Shown in pieces: positions 23,119 to 35,498 of a DNA stretch of 64,000 bases. The translations under genes and the position numbers were made by a program. Numbering within the stretch: position 1 is the first letter of the stretch; the number at the start of each line of letters is the position of its first letter. Source of the stretch: Gossypium raimondii (Eukaryota > Streptophyta > Magnoliopsida > Malvales > Malvaceae); NCBI RefSeq assembly GCF_025698545.1, contig NC_068567.1, positions 7,130,001 through 7,194,000 on the forward strand, given 5' to 3'. Under the pieces are notes generated by a model. It saw only the letters and a list, made by a program, of their open reading frames with translations, had not been told where the DNA came from and did not search any database.

Positions 23119-24257
23119 ATGAAAGAAAAAGAAAATCAAACTCCGCGAAAAGAACACCGACGATCTTTAGATCTCGCCAATCGCCGATCAAATGATTCTC
23201 CGGCGAAGAAAACTTCAAAGAAGGTCAGTGATTCTGACCAATAATTTCTCAATATCCTCTCGTCATTGTTTCCTCTGCATTTGCGAGCTAATTTATTTAT
23301 TTTTCTTTGTTTCCCTTGCAGATTGCTCAGAAGAGTTTAATCGAAGCATTCATTTCCCCGATCGAAGATGATTTAACTAATATTTCTGAAGAGTCCATTG
23401 ATTTCTCTTCAATTTCTGCCGTTTCAGATGCTAATTTCAACTTTGAAACTACTGAGGTACGAATTATTTACTTAGCTTTTTATGTGTGTATATATTTGAG
23501 TAAGAATTGCAGGAGGTAGATTAAATTAAATTTTAATCTGAATGCGCGAATAAGCGTAATCTCTGTTATTGATTTCAAATAATGGTTTATGCGTTTTACT
23601 TATGCTTTATTCAACCGTCAATAAGCGCGGTAAAATAAAATTCAAATCTATCTTTATTTTCCGTGAAAAACTGTTCTCAAGGATGAATAGTAGTTTTTTC
23701 TTCCCTTCTAAATTATATATATTTCAAGTTCCTTGCAAAATATTATGATAATATGTTCGAAAATTTGGTTAGATAAATGAAAAATGCATAATAGGTAGGT
23801 TCGGTTGTTAAATTCTTTGCGTCTGTTTCAGAGCATTGCCATCACATCGAATCCATTACTTTCAAGTTCATCAGAAACTTTCATATCATCTGAAATCGGT
23901 CCTTATTCAAAGATAAGCGCTGCAAATAGGGATGAACCAATTGACTTTTCAAAGACTGGTTTAGCGGAAGTAGAGATTTTTCTGGATCTTCTAAAACAAG
24001 CTCGGTTCCAAGCATTGAATTCTGCTCACTTGGAGAACAAATCCAAGAAGGTTCTAGATGCATTAATCGAGTTCACTATTAAGGAGTTTTACACTATGCC
24101 TCAAGAGATAGATAAGCTACAGGAAATTGTTTCTAGAAATGCTCATGTCCGATTTCTCTGCTTATTGACTTGGGTTGTTGCGGTTTCCTTATTTTCCTTG
24201 TATTTGTTCTGCTATTCAAGACCCGTTTGCTCTTTCACGGGACCGCCGCCAACTTGA
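23119..24257 (+). CDS. Predicted C-terminally membrane-anchored protein, function unknown (three exons)
   Basis: Predicted exons 23119-23223, 23322-23456 and 23832-24257 have GT..AG introns that all fall between codons, giving 221 residues. The N-terminus (1-36) is strongly basic, with TPRKEHRRSLDL and SPAKKTSKK. Next comes an IAQKSLIEAFISP motif (36-48), then a Ser/Asp/Glu-rich acidic stretch to about 110. Residues about 120-180 look helical and charged (AEVEIFLDLLKQARFQAL..). One hydrophobic segment (about 188-208, FLCLLTWVVAVSLFSLYLF) is followed by only a dozen residues ending in GPPPT. A single membrane span this close to the end, with no signal peptide, suggests a tail-anchored protein with its N-terminus in the cytosol or nucleus. 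I do not recognise the family. The stop is followed within a few bases by AG|GTAACT, so a 3'-UTR intron is possible. Its TATA box is at 23027. Confidence 0.8.
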
Positions 24258-25500
24258 AGGTAACTTTTACTGTTTTCATGTTAATTGGATTTGGATTTTC
24301 GGATCATCTTCGTCACTCCATTTTGATGACATGTTACAGTTTCAATGTGTATAGTCTTGCTCTGATCATTTTCATAATTTCGTATTAATAAGACTGATAT
24401 TGCACATATTAATTAAGTGTTAATTAGTTGAATGATTTTTATATTCAGATGCTTGATTGATTCTAAGATCTCTAAACTTATTGCTAGTCACAATTTTACC
24501 GAACAACCCAAGTCCCGGAAGATCCCCGCACCATGTCTAGCAATTATGAAAATCAGGGATTACAATTTCAACCTTTTTTTTTTTACTTTAGCTTAGATGG
24601 TAACATGCTAAAACTTAAATTGATAGTAACTGAAGACTTAAATTAGCAACAAGTACGGCAGTCTGGTTGCATAGATATGCATGTCTACCTCCTTTTTTTG
24701 TCCTTAACTGATGATGATTTAATGAATTGGTCAATAATTGAACTTGTTTATTGCATGGTAATGACTTCATGCCCCTTCACGCTTAACAACTAAAGTCTAT
24801 TCTTTGGGTTGAGAACTCTCAAAGAATTTGAAAGTATGTTGTTTTGGCTCTTATTTTTTATGAAGTACTTCTGTCTAATGATTTTCTAATGACCCTTCAA
24901 AAACATGGAATAACTTAGGAAAAATTAACATACTTGTGCTGGTACATACTCATTCGATAGTCAGACCCTTGTCTGACTAACAGTATAGTGTATTTAGATA
25001 TTTGACATGCCCAGATTTATTTTCCTGCAACTAGACTGTCAAGACCATATATTTTGACCTCTTCATATAGCTTGTGTGTGGCTGTATTGTTTAGTATTCA
25101 GTAGTGGGTCCAATGTTCAAAGCTATCACTGTTTCATATTTTTGTTTGTTAGACTTAGCTAAAACAAGTCAACCTATCATTCGCATTATTCGAATGAAAT
25201 GCAACCAAAAGAAAGCATGACTGCGTGAAAATTGTAGTATGAGCAACACCAGTCAACTTTACAGTGGCTCTTAGTTCACAGGAATGGACAAGTTTTATAT
25301 TTATGTTATCAACTATTACTATCCTTGAAGTAAATAAACTATTTAGGTAATAGGATAGGACTGCCTTATAGGGGTGATAATTAGGAATTTGTGAGAAGGA
25401 ATGGGAATATTCTGAGATGGTGAATCATTAGATATGGAGTTAATATGATTATATTTAAATTTTAAAAAAATTATGACAGGTCATACATGATAAACATATT
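24258..25500. other. 3' flank and intergenic DNA
   Basis: Less AT-rich than its surroundings to about 25300, which may include the 3' UTR and a 3'-UTR intron of the upstream gene. No open frame with recognisable similarity was seen. Confidence 0.5.
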
Positions 25501-25559
25501 TAATTATGTGTCAAGCACAATATTAAATATAAATTCTTGAGAGTAAAAAGAAATAGATA

Positions 25560-26500
25560 AAACATTGGTAACATAGATGGTGACACCAAATGAAATCTTA
25601 TAAACTCTTTCTATGAAAGTGGTTGCATCAGGGATAAGTGAGTAATAATGTGAAACCTAAACTCGTAGTTGAATCTTAGTTTAGTTGATTCAATTGATTG
25701 GATGTTCGATTTAAAAATTTATAAAATAATAAACAAATAAATATTAAAAATTTACAACTAATTGAGTTTTTTAATTTTGGGTTTCTAGTTTTTTTATAGA
25801 CTGATAACAGTTTCCTCTATTTTTTTTATACCACCGATTGAATTCTTGGAATCATTAATTTTTAATTCAATTAGTCAAGTTTGATAATAAAATTGAAGAG
25901 GATTTCACTAAAGCATGTCAAGTAGGGGATTTTTTCCTCTAGTGATGTGAGTCACCTGAGGGAAGTTAGCTGGATTTTAGAGTTAAGGGTTTGGTGGAAT
26001 CCACAAAACTTTTGTTTGTTTACAAATGAGAGCATGATTAAGACCCACTTAAAAATGAATAAATACAGCTAAACTTTGAGGCATGGTTGTACATAAAGAG
26101 CTGAGATTCGATGTAATCCACCCACACCTATAATATAGTTAAAGCCCTTTTTTTAATGAGAGGTCTAGCTGTACTTAAAAGCAAGGTTTAGTATAATAAA
26201 ATGAAAATTGGAGTTATCAATGAGGGATTGCGACATAATCATTGAATGTTTTGCTTTTCGCATCAAGTGTTTTTGTGCTAAAATTTGGATTAATCATCAA
26301 GATATAACTTTTCATGAATCACAAATTGACTCAATTTGTTTGTACTTGTGATGCCCAATGAAGGATCTTTATTGGGATCATTAGAGAAATTTAGAAGGTA
26401 AAAACAAAGGCTAAGAAGTTCCTATAAGCATTTATGGAGTACGTTGCTGTCACTCTGTACTTATAGTTAAACGCTGAATGTATTTTTACTTATTTACGTT
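25560..26500 (+). repeat. Diverged direct duplication, copy 1
   Basis: Four blocks match, in the same order, blocks further right: 'ggtaacatagatggtg' (25567 and 28768), the 'cctctagtgatgtgagtcac' region (about 25940 and 28875), 'agctgtactt..tagtataataaaa' (about 26168 and 30560), and 'cttatagttaaac' (about 26459 and 30922). Similarity within blocks is moderate, so the duplication is old. No coding sequence. Confidence 0.65.
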
Positions 26501-28430
26501 GCTCAACCTTATATAACTTTATAGTCCAGCTTAACTACGAAATTGAAATTGACTTCAATTCAAAATTTTTAATTTTTAAATTTGATTTCAGAAAAAAATC
26601 AAATTATTTTTTAACTTTGTCCATTATACTCAATTAAAACTTGTTTATTTAATAAAAGATATTTAAATGCATAATATAATTAAAAACTTGATAAACTATT
26701 AAATTAGCTTGAAGGCCCGTCTGAAAAATGAAAGAATTTAGGTAGAAATATAGGCCAAAAATATATATTTGTAGTAGGAGCAACTTTTAAGATGGTTCTT
26801 AGATCACATGCATCCACTAGTTTTATATGGTTTTAAATATGTAATTTTTAAAATTTAAAATTAGTGTAAATTCGAGTCCTTGAATTCTTATTTTTATATT
26901 TAAAAATTTTGATTTTTCATAGTTTTATTGTTAAATTTGTTTGACGTGGCTGTTATAAAAATAGTAAACTAACTTTTTAGCACTAATCATTTATAGTTCT
27001 TTGTTAATTTAATATTTATTTTTAATCAAAATAAATAATTACAAAAATACTTTAAAATTAAAAGTGTTTTTAATAAAAATATAATATTGTGAAAATTTTA
27101 AAACTCTTAAAATAAAAATAATTTTGAAAATTTTATTTCAAATAATTTTAAAAATGGAAAATTAAAAATGTGTTATTTACTTCATAAATGATAATAAGGT
27201 TTCTCTAAACTTTGAGCTATTCATTGGGTTAATATTAAATCAAATTTGAACATTTTTTTCATTTTAAATTAGATTAATTATATATCAAAAATGTTTTTTA
27301 TGTAAATTTAATTATAAAGTATATAAAATAATTTTTATATAATGATATAAACTTTGAATAAGTTTAGATTAAATTTAATATACTTTTTTTGTTCTAAATA
27401 TATTATTTAAAATAATGTTAGATAGAAATGGACTCCATTTTGGTAAAATACAAAAGTAATAAATGAAGTCTTGTGCATTTAAAAATTATACAGCATAATT
27501 CAGTTTAATTTGAATCGATTTAGATTTGTGTAATTATTTAAAAATTATTTTACATTAATATTTTGTATAATTATAATTAAATTTAATTAAAATTATTTGT
27601 GATATATAAATTATTTGAATTAAATTAAAAATATTTGTTCAAATATGATGTACGGATTGAATAGAGTTCGAACTTTGTAGAGACTTTATTACCTTTAGAA
27701 GTGTTTATGGGCAAGGTTAAGTTGAGGTTGGATTTAAAAAGAAATAGCTTCGAGTTCGTTTAATCCAAATGAATCATTTATTTGTTTAAAAAATAAAAAA
27801 TTATATTAAATTTAATTATAAAATTTAATATTTTAACATTGAGATGGGCAGCATAAGTTGAAAAATATAAACCCAAATTTGTTCTAAAATGAGTTAAGTT
27901 GGTTGGATCATATAGTCCATAATCGTCTCTTGTTATCATTCAAGAAGTAAATAATATTGTTTTTGAAATTTTGACAATGTTTTTGGAACTAGATTAATGA
28001 CAGAATCAGTCAAATCATTGGTTCTTAATTTAATTGGTCCGATCGATTTAAAATAAACAAATTATTATTAAAATTCAAAAAATATTTAAAATTAGACAAA
28101 TAAGCGAACACTTTTACATAAAATAGAGGTTCAATATCTCAAAATTAAAATGTAAAATTAAATTTTAATTTTCAAAAAGTAGAATGATTTTTATATATTT
28201 ATGTCATCAAATATTACAGTTGTTGAAGAAAATAAAATAGTTGGATAAAATGATAGAAGGACAACGTACAAGGAATGGTAGGGTATTGTAGATGAGGTAG
28301 ACAGGAATTTGGAGATGGTGAGATATTTTATATGAATTTAGGCCACTACTCGGATAAGAATACATAACATATCATTAGAGTTATATTGTATTTTGTTTCT
28401 TTTACTCTAAAAATAAATAAATTAATCTAT
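26501..28430. other. Highly AT-rich intergenic DNA
   Basis: Long runs of A/T with no element borders or reading frames that I can support. The region around 28260-28330 weakly resembles 25380-25440 and may extend the old duplication. Confidence 0.5.
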
Positions 28431-28724
28431 GTATGTTAGATCAAAGAGCAAATTGGTCATTTTATTAAAATTTCATCTATTTTACTATTAAAACTAGCAT
28501 GATTGATAGAATAATCAGATAGTTACATGTGGTGTGCCACGAGTACCTTATACTAATGTATATGAACCAACTTTTACTAGTAACAATGGGTACAATTTTT
28601 AACAAAACAACCATTGCTTTCTAATTTAACGTATAAGGACTAATTTGTCCATTTTTTAAATAGAAATATTAAAATACAATCCAACTTTTAGTACAAAGAC
28701 TTCCACGATACTTTTACTTGAATT
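28431..28724. repeat. MULE-type MITE relic
   Basis: The right end 'cttccacgatacttttacttg', read in reverse, gives AAGTAAAAGTATCGTGGAAG, close to the terminus of the MULE-type element at 7380 (GGTAAAAGTATCAGGGAAGC). Internal phrases 'gttagatcaaagagcaaattggtcattt' and 'aaggactaatttgtccatttt' are inverted partners. The left terminus is lost. Confidence 0.6.
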
Positions 28725-28759
28725 TTTTTTTTCAAATCTCATATATCTAACACAATTAT

Positions 28760-31010
28760 TAGATATTGGTAACATAGATGGTGTCACCAAATGCAAGCTT
28801 ATAAACTCTTTATACATAAGTGGTTGAATGAGATTTGGATTTCACTATACCATCCTAAGTATTGAGTTTTTCTCTCCTTGGTGATGTGTGTCACTATGAG
28901 CTGAATTAAAGCTTAGAGTTTGGTGTATTAGATTAAATTCTACTATTATTCTTTGTTATTAGAAAAAGTTGTGGATTTAATTTTTGAGTTTTTATTTGAT
29001 TAATTTTAGTAATTATATTTTTGAATTGATAAATTTTAATCTTTTTCAATTTCAAAATTTTAGTTTTGGCCCAAATACTAACAGTTAAATTTGTTTGGTG
29101 AGATTCAATTATTAGTTTTATACTATGCACATAGTTGTAGATTTAGTTTATTTTTTCCAATTGGATCATTTTAAGTCCCTATACTTTTCGAAGTTTGAAA
29201 TTTTAGTCTTAATGCAAATGATAATCAATAATTCATTAACTGAATTTTTAGTGAGTAGTAATATGTGGAAATAATAAGTTGACATGAGATTACACATATG
29301 ATAATATGTTTGGCACATCAAAATTTGAAAATAACAAAACTTAGAGGTGCTCACGAGCTCGGTCAGTCCAATACAAGGTATCTAGACTAATTTTTCAAGC
29401 CCGAGCTTGTCCCCAAAAATGGATTTATTTTTTTTTTTGTCTAAACCCGACAGGTCACCCATATTTGATATTTTTTAGAGTAGTTTTTATTTAAGAATAT
29501 ATATATTTTTAAAAATATAATACACTAAATGCATTTAAAAAACATTAAAATAAAAGTTTTCTGATACATTAAAAAGTATTTATATTAAAAAAAAACTTCC
29601 TTTAAACATAATAAATATTTTGTTGTATTAAATATAATTTTTAAAATTTTACATTTTAGGTTGGATTATTTAGTTCCGAATTTTTTTAAAAAGTTTTGGT
29701 AATGAGTTTAATTGTTATTGGGTTAGTGGTTTAGTATAAATATAAATGGCCCATTTGGCAATTGGTTGATAGCTGATTGTTGATTGCAGTGGTTGATTTG
29801 ACCAACTGATTCTATTAATTATTCATTTGAAAGTGTTCAATAAAACTTAGTTGATAGTCGAAAGCTGATATGTGTAAAATGACAAATAAGGGCATGTCAC
29901 ATTTTATTGCTAAAGTATTTATTTGTTTATAATACTTTAGTTTTTATTGGGTGAAATTATTGAAATAAAACACTATTAGCAAGGAATTAGAACATCCATT
30001 ATGGAAATTAATTAGTGAATATTTTTCAAAATTAAAATAAACAAAATTATTAAATTCTTTATTTGCAAATATTAACCTTGTGGAAATTGATAAATATTAA
30101 TAGTCTATCAATATAATTGTAAACTATATTTTTAGTGATAATTATGTCACACTCTAAAAAAATTTGTCAAGTAGCATATTTCAATTAATATAAAGTTGCA
30201 TAAGAAATCATTTTACATAATTAAATTGGAAATAAATTAAGAGTACGTAAAAATTCAAGGATAATTGGGTTCGATTGAAAATGGGCCTTAAATTTTACCT
30301 AATCTCATTTTTAGGTGAGCTTTTGGGCTTGGATAAATGGCCAGATCCATGAGCAGGTTTGACAGATGTTTACTTTATGGATTTAACAATTATTATTTGA
30401 AGAGTATTGAAATTTTAAAAATTAAATTCCATAATTTCTATTAAATACAAAGAATTTAACCGATGTAATTTATCCACAAATCTTTTAGGTGTAGCTGTAT
30501 AAAAAGAGGTGAGATTCGATGTAATCAACAAACCCCATTTCTCTTTTCCCCTATGTGAGGTGTAGCTGTACTTTAAAGCAACGTTTAGTATAATAAAAAG
30601 GAAATTTTAAGTTATGAATGAGGGATTGTGACATAATCATTGTATCTTTGCTCTTCATTAATATCTGTTTTTCTGCTAAAATTTGGATTCATCATTAAGC
30701 TATACCTTTTTCTGCATTTAATGAATCTGAAATTGACTCAATTTATTGCTACTTGTGATGCTGACTGTGTAATATTTAGACTATTAATGTCTGAAATTAT
30801 CTAGAGTTTTTCTTAAATATATAAATAGGAGGATGATACGTTTCAGTGAACTCAAACTCATGTTTTCATGCATTGATAACGATATTCATGCCAATTGAGC
30901 TAAAGACTCAATCAACCTCTCTACTTATAGTTAAAAACTCAATGTTTTTACTTATTTAGGATTTTATTGAATCGTAGGTAACTTTATAGTCAAGGGTTTC
31001 AATTAGGATG
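28760..31010 (+). repeat. Diverged direct duplication, copy 2 (with insertion)
   Basis: The partner of 25560-26500. The offset grows from about 3.2 kb for the first blocks to about 4.4 kb for the later ones. This implies roughly 1.2 kb of extra DNA inserted in this copy between about 29130 and 30480, where a hAT-like terminus (29343) and AT-rich filler lie. Confidence 0.6.
29343..29480 (+). repeat. hAT-type element relic (AGAGGTGCTCACG terminus)
   Basis: Begins AGAGGTGCTCACGAGCTCGG, a diverged version of the terminus of the complete hAT-type element at 10943, followed by 'caagcccgagcttgtcc' and 'aaacccgacaggtcacccatattt'. The opposite end is not nearby. A phrase resembling it in reverse ('ccgagccatgag') is at about 32055. 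Confidence 0.5.
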
Positions 31011-32690
31011 CAATTGAGTGGAGTCAAGTTTAAGTTGTAAAAGAATTTGACTCGAGCTTAATTCAAAGTTTAAAATTTAAATCTGACAGAAGTTTTGCTT
31101 TTAAAACTTAAACTTGATTTGAAATAATAAAAAAAAAGAGTAAATTATTCTTTAGCTCGGTCGAATGGACTTAATGAAAACTTATTTACTTGGTAAAAGA
31201 TAAACTCGATCCTTTAGCTTTTTGCTCGAGTCCAAACTCAAATTTGAATCGAGATTTGTAAATAGTAATTAAAAAGTTCGACCAAGTGTTGCTGTGATAA
31301 AGAATTCGTCTCCATTTCCTTTTACTGCCTACTTTTACCCATCCCACAATGAAGAAGGCCTAAGAAAAAACAAATTTTTGGCATGATTATATGAACTCAA
31401 AGATTGTAGAGATGACATCTTGGCAGCAGATATTGTACATGTAAACCCATGCTATAAAAACTGCTCTTTTTCTTTCCATTATTTTTGGAGTCATACCAAG
31501 TAATGGGGCCATGTTTGCTCTTCCTTTCCTTTCCTTTTTTCTCACTTGATATCTGCTCTATACATGTCATGTTACCTAAAAAATCTGCTCAAAACCTTTT
31601 TAAATTTATGTGTCAGCTGTCTTTTTATTTTCTAAAATATTTGTATCCCATTTATATTCCCACTTAAATATTAAAATTATTTACTACCATAAATATAATA
31701 AATGTTTTATTATATTAAAAACATTCTTTATTATATTAAATATAAAATATAAAATATAAAATTTTATATTTTGAGTTGGGTTAATTTTTTTAGGTTTTGG
31801 GTAATGATTTAATTCTTTTTGGGTTAGTGATTTAATATAAATATAAATATAAAATTATTATTTAACATATATAATTAATATAATATTGTTTTATACCATA
31901 ACGTTCGAGTCGGAATCAAGCCAAAAAATATTGCCTAAGGTCCTCCCCATATAAAAAGTGGACTTTAAATTTTACCCAAATTCTTTTTTCGAGTCTTATA
32001 TTTTATCCAAATCTTCTTATTTTTTAGACAAACCTTTAAACCTAAACAAACCACCCGAGCCATGAGTAATTCTCCTCTCCCCCTTTAATTAGAACTTGGG
32101 GTGAGAATTAACTCTTTGGCCAAATAAAGTAAGATAGCTTTTCAATTTTATTTTGATGGAGTAATAATTAGGGTTGAATCCCCATTTCCAAACCTGGTTT
32201 AAAATAAATGTTTGAAGCACTCACTCTTCACCATGCTTTATCATGTCGCACACAAGGGAGGCAGTCTCTCTGGCACCTCATTATGTCAACTAATTTTCAT
32301 TACATTATTCTTAATCTTTAGAAAAAGAAAAAAAAATTCAATTGGCATGCACATGGTAAAATGATTTTGGCTGTTGATTATATTAGAATTTGGGGCATCT
32401 GCTTTTTATTATCTCAAGGGAAAGAAAAAATGGGTTTTCATTTATATAAATATAAATATTTTTATTTTTATTTTTTCCTTTCCATATTATCTTTTTCATT
32501 TTAGAATTTGACTTATAAATAATTTATTTGAATTTTAAAAATAAAAGAAAATGGCAGAAAAACTACCCCATGACTCTTGCTTTGGAGAAAAAAGAAAAGA
32601 AGAGAAATATAAATATCTATAAACTTAAACTACAAATATTATAAAAACACACAAATTAAATAAGAGGAAAAAAAAACTCTACGTAAAAAG
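31011..32690. other. AT-rich intergenic DNA
   Basis: No gene was recognised. Short regions near 31190-31270 carry 'ctcgagtcc' and 'ttgaatcgag' phrases of decayed dispersed repeats. Confidence 0.5.
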
Positions 32691-32691
32691 T

Positions 32692-32830
32692 GACCTTATG
32701 CAAACAACCTGTTGACCCAATGGCAAAAACATTATGTTGTAGGCATGAGAGCTTAGGTTCAATCTCAAACAACCCTATTTCTATCTCCCGATTATCAACA
32801 TCTTGTTCATCTTAATTGTAACCTTCAAAA
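32692..32830 (+). repeat. tRNA-derived SINE-like sequence
   Basis: Has an A-box-like 'tgttgacccaatggc' and, about 35 bases later, a B-box-like 'taggttcaatctcaaac', then 'ccctatttctatctccc'. The order and spacing fit a Pol III promoter of a plant SINE. A body and tail could not be bounded. Confidence 0.45.
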
Positions 32831-33270
32831 GAAGTTAAAAGACGCTAATGTGTAACTCTAAAAAGTTAAAAAAAATTAATTTGATATAAATAAAAACCAT
32901 TTACTTAAACAATAAAACAATATTATAAATAAATATATAGATTAAATATTTATAATTAAAGCATTATAAAAATCTAGTTAAAAAATACTAAATTAATATG
33001 TTTAACGATAAAATTTAAAATTATTCATATTCTCAACATTTAAAAAATTCTATTTAACTTGTTGCATGCACACGTATATAGAAATTAAATTATTAAAAAT
33101 AAAATAAAAATCTAATAAAATAATTTAATAATAAATATAATATTTAAAATACAATTAATTCAAATAAATATTGCAAAAGTAACTTCCAACAAATTAAAAA
33201 AAACAATCAAAAGCATAAATAATTAAAATAATTAAATCTATCTATTCTTAATAACTTCCAAAGGAGTTAG

Positions 33271-33380
33271 TTTTTTTTTTTTTTTGATGAATTATAGGAG
33301 GAGAGTTAAACTGTAACTAGCGCGACTTGAATTCAGGTCATATTCAGGACAGTAAACACTCTGATCATCAGGCCAACGCA
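33271..33380 (-). repeat. SINE fragment, minus strand, with A-tail
   Basis: Read on the minus strand: an A-box-like TTGGCCTGATGATCAGAG, then a B-box-like GACCTGAATTCAAGTC, ending in a run of 15 A. This is the head-to-tail order of a tRNA-derived SINE. Related minus-strand pieces are at 36205-36265 and 37174-37267. Confidence 0.55.
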
Positions 33381-34835
33381 AAATTTAAGGGTTATATAGA
33401 TGTAGACTATTTTCTTGAAAGGGGTTTATGAAAGCAAAAGAGAGAAGAAATGGGGGGACCCCAAATGGCATGAAATGCGGAGCAGAGCATAACTGTCCAC
33501 ACCTCAGAAAGTAGGGAAAATTCCAAAACCCCCTTCGCTTCTCCCAACAAAATACGAAACAAAAGCCCAAGCATAACCATTGTAAAGTGCCCACCCAAAC
33601 ACCTAACCCACATCCCACAAGCGTTTTTGCCCTTTTTTATTATTATCAACCAATCACCATTGCACGGTGTGAAAATGGGAACCACCCGGTCAATTAGTGG
33701 AAGCCAACACGACACCTGCCTCCAATTACACCTTCACACCTCATCTCTCTTTCCCTTCTTCTTTTCTCCTTGCTAATTTTAATATTTTGGGACACTGAAA
33801 TTGTGTGGATTTGCTTGGTTTTGAGGTAAATTTTGGTGGAAAGTCAGCTTTCTCAACTCTCTTTTTTTGGGCCAATGCAGAGTATTCCAAACCCAGGTGA
33901 AAATGGTTTAGTATCGGGATTTAGATATTTATGTTCGATATTATCTTTTGGTTTTGACAAGAATTATCAAGGATTTACGAAATAAAAATACTTTCACCGT
34001 TAAAAAGATCTCAACGTTTCCTCTTTATGAGATTTAACTCATAAAACTTAGAGATAAGATCGAACATATACTCTAAGCCTAATAATAAACCTGATGAGGG
34101 AGTCAATAAAAGGCACTTCACAAATTTCTCCTTGAATAATCAAAATTCCCTTAATAAAAATATACATTTAATGTATTTTATTATTAAATTTTGACTAAAT
34201 CGATGTTACAAATTATTTAAGCACCGATTTAATTAAATAAAATATTACAAATGTATTTTTGTCTTATTTTGCTTTTATATAAAAATTTATAAAAAAAACT
34301 TGCACTAAAGTTTATAAAACCTTAAATTTGTGACTTGACATTATGCATCAACAAGGGTGTGGTGTGGCTTGTTTCATCGTACAAAATGCACGTGTCAAGC
34401 TAGCTAAGGAAGGGTGGAAGCGAAGGCGAGCCCCCTATGGCTTATCAGCAAATCCCGCCTCATTTGGACTGGCCCTTACCATTTCACTGCACCAAAGGTC
34501 GCATCCACTTCAGCCAAACCCAATATCCTCCAACCCATAAGCAATAAATAAGCGTTTCCAAGGTAACTTTAACGCCTCCTCTCCTCTCTCTTTAAAAACA
34601 ACAAATTATCGATTCCGTTCTTCTCTGACCATCTTTCTTCTCTCAATTTTCACTGCCTCTTCATCACATCGGTAATATTTTTCTTTTCCTTTTTCTTTTG
34701 TGGAATTTTGATTTGAATCTGTTTTTTCTTTTATCTAAAAATTCTGAATCTGAACTCCTTTTCCAGACAGTTTCAGTTATAATTCACCGAATCGTACGGT
34801 GAGAGAGAGAATAATAAGGCGTTTTGTCCGGTGAG
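33381..34835. other. Upstream region of the HLH gene
   Basis: 33400-33720 is GC-richer. At 33717-33890 a C/T-rich stretch is followed by 'gag|gtaaat' and 'ccaatgcag|agt', which could be a leader with a small intron, but no coding frame follows. 34330-34540 has a short open frame without recognisable similarity. At 34600-34670 the C/T-rich leader of the HLH gene begins, with a probable leader intron at 34672-34766 (GTAATA..TTCCAG). Confidence 0.45.
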
Positions 34836-35498
34836 ATGGCATCGTTGATAACGAATCCAGTGACGAACACAAATTCTGATCGTAGCAACAGGAAAAAGAA
34901 GAAGAATTCTATGGTGAAACAGAATCTTCAACGGAGCCAAAAGGAAGATCATGCCAGATGGAAGTCAGAGGCGCAGCAGCAAATCTATTCCTCAAAGCTT
35001 CTTCAAGCTTTGAGTCAGGTCAGTCTCGGTACTCCCTCTCCTTCGGCTCCACGCGGTGGTCGAGCTGTCCGTGAAGCCGCTGATAGAGTGTTGGCGGTTG
35101 CTGCTAAAGGGAGAACCAGGTGGAGCCGGGCAATTTTGACGAGCCGGCTTAAACTGAAATTTAGAAAGCAGAAGAGATCACAGAGAGGATCCGCTGCTGC
35201 CGTTGCTGCCGCAACAAGGACTAGCCGGTCGAAGAAACCGAGAGTTAGCGTTTTGAAATTGAAAGCGAAAAGTGTACCGACTGTTCAAAGAAAAGTAAAG
35301 GTCCTAGGCAGATTGGTTCCCGGTTGCCGGAAGCAACCGTTACCGGTAATTCTTGAAGAAGCAACTGATTACATAGCGGCACTTGAGATGCAGGTTCGAG
35401 CCATGAGCGCTCTCGCCGATCTGTTATCTGGCTCCGGAGCCGCAAGCTCTAGCTCGGCTCCTCCGCCTGAGTGGCCAATGCCGCCGACCAGCCAATGA
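34836..35498 (+). CDS. Atypical HLH transcriptional regulator, AIF/IBH1-like (bHLH147-150 group)
   Basis: Single exon, 220 residues, starting at the ATG at 34836; the codons before it start from a TTG. A basic, Lys/Asn/Arg-rich N-terminus (20-33) is followed by HARWKSEAQQQIYSSKLLQAL and then RAVREAADRVLAVAAKGRTRWSRAIL (about 76-101), the conserved helix of this group. The HLH spans about 150-200: QRKVKVLGRLVPGC, a short loop with Pro, then ILEEATDYIAALEMQVRAM. The usual DNA-contacting His-Glu-Arg triad of bHLH proteins is absent. By family knowledge such proteins do not bind E-boxes themselves. They sequester or pair with other bHLH proteins in brassinosteroid and cell-elongation control, in the nucleus. 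Codon use is G/C-richer than the flanks. A 5'-UTR intron is likely at 34672-34766. Confidence 0.9.
   Translation: MASLITNPVTNTNSDRSNRKKKKNSMVKQNLQRSQKEDHARWKSEAQQQIYSSKLLQALSQVSLGTPSPSAPRGGRAVREAADRVLAVAAKGRTRWSRAILTSRLKLKFRKQKRSQRGSAAAVAAATRTSRSKKPRVSVLKLKAKSVPTVQRKVKVLGRLVPGCRKQPLPVILEEATDYIAALEMQVRAMSALADLLSGSGAASSSSAPPPEWPMPPTSQ

Noticed and set aside
33385..33715. Two overlapping minus-strand frames of 77 and 102 codons
   Set aside because: Trp/Cys/Phe-rich translations without similarity, and they overlap each other in different frames.
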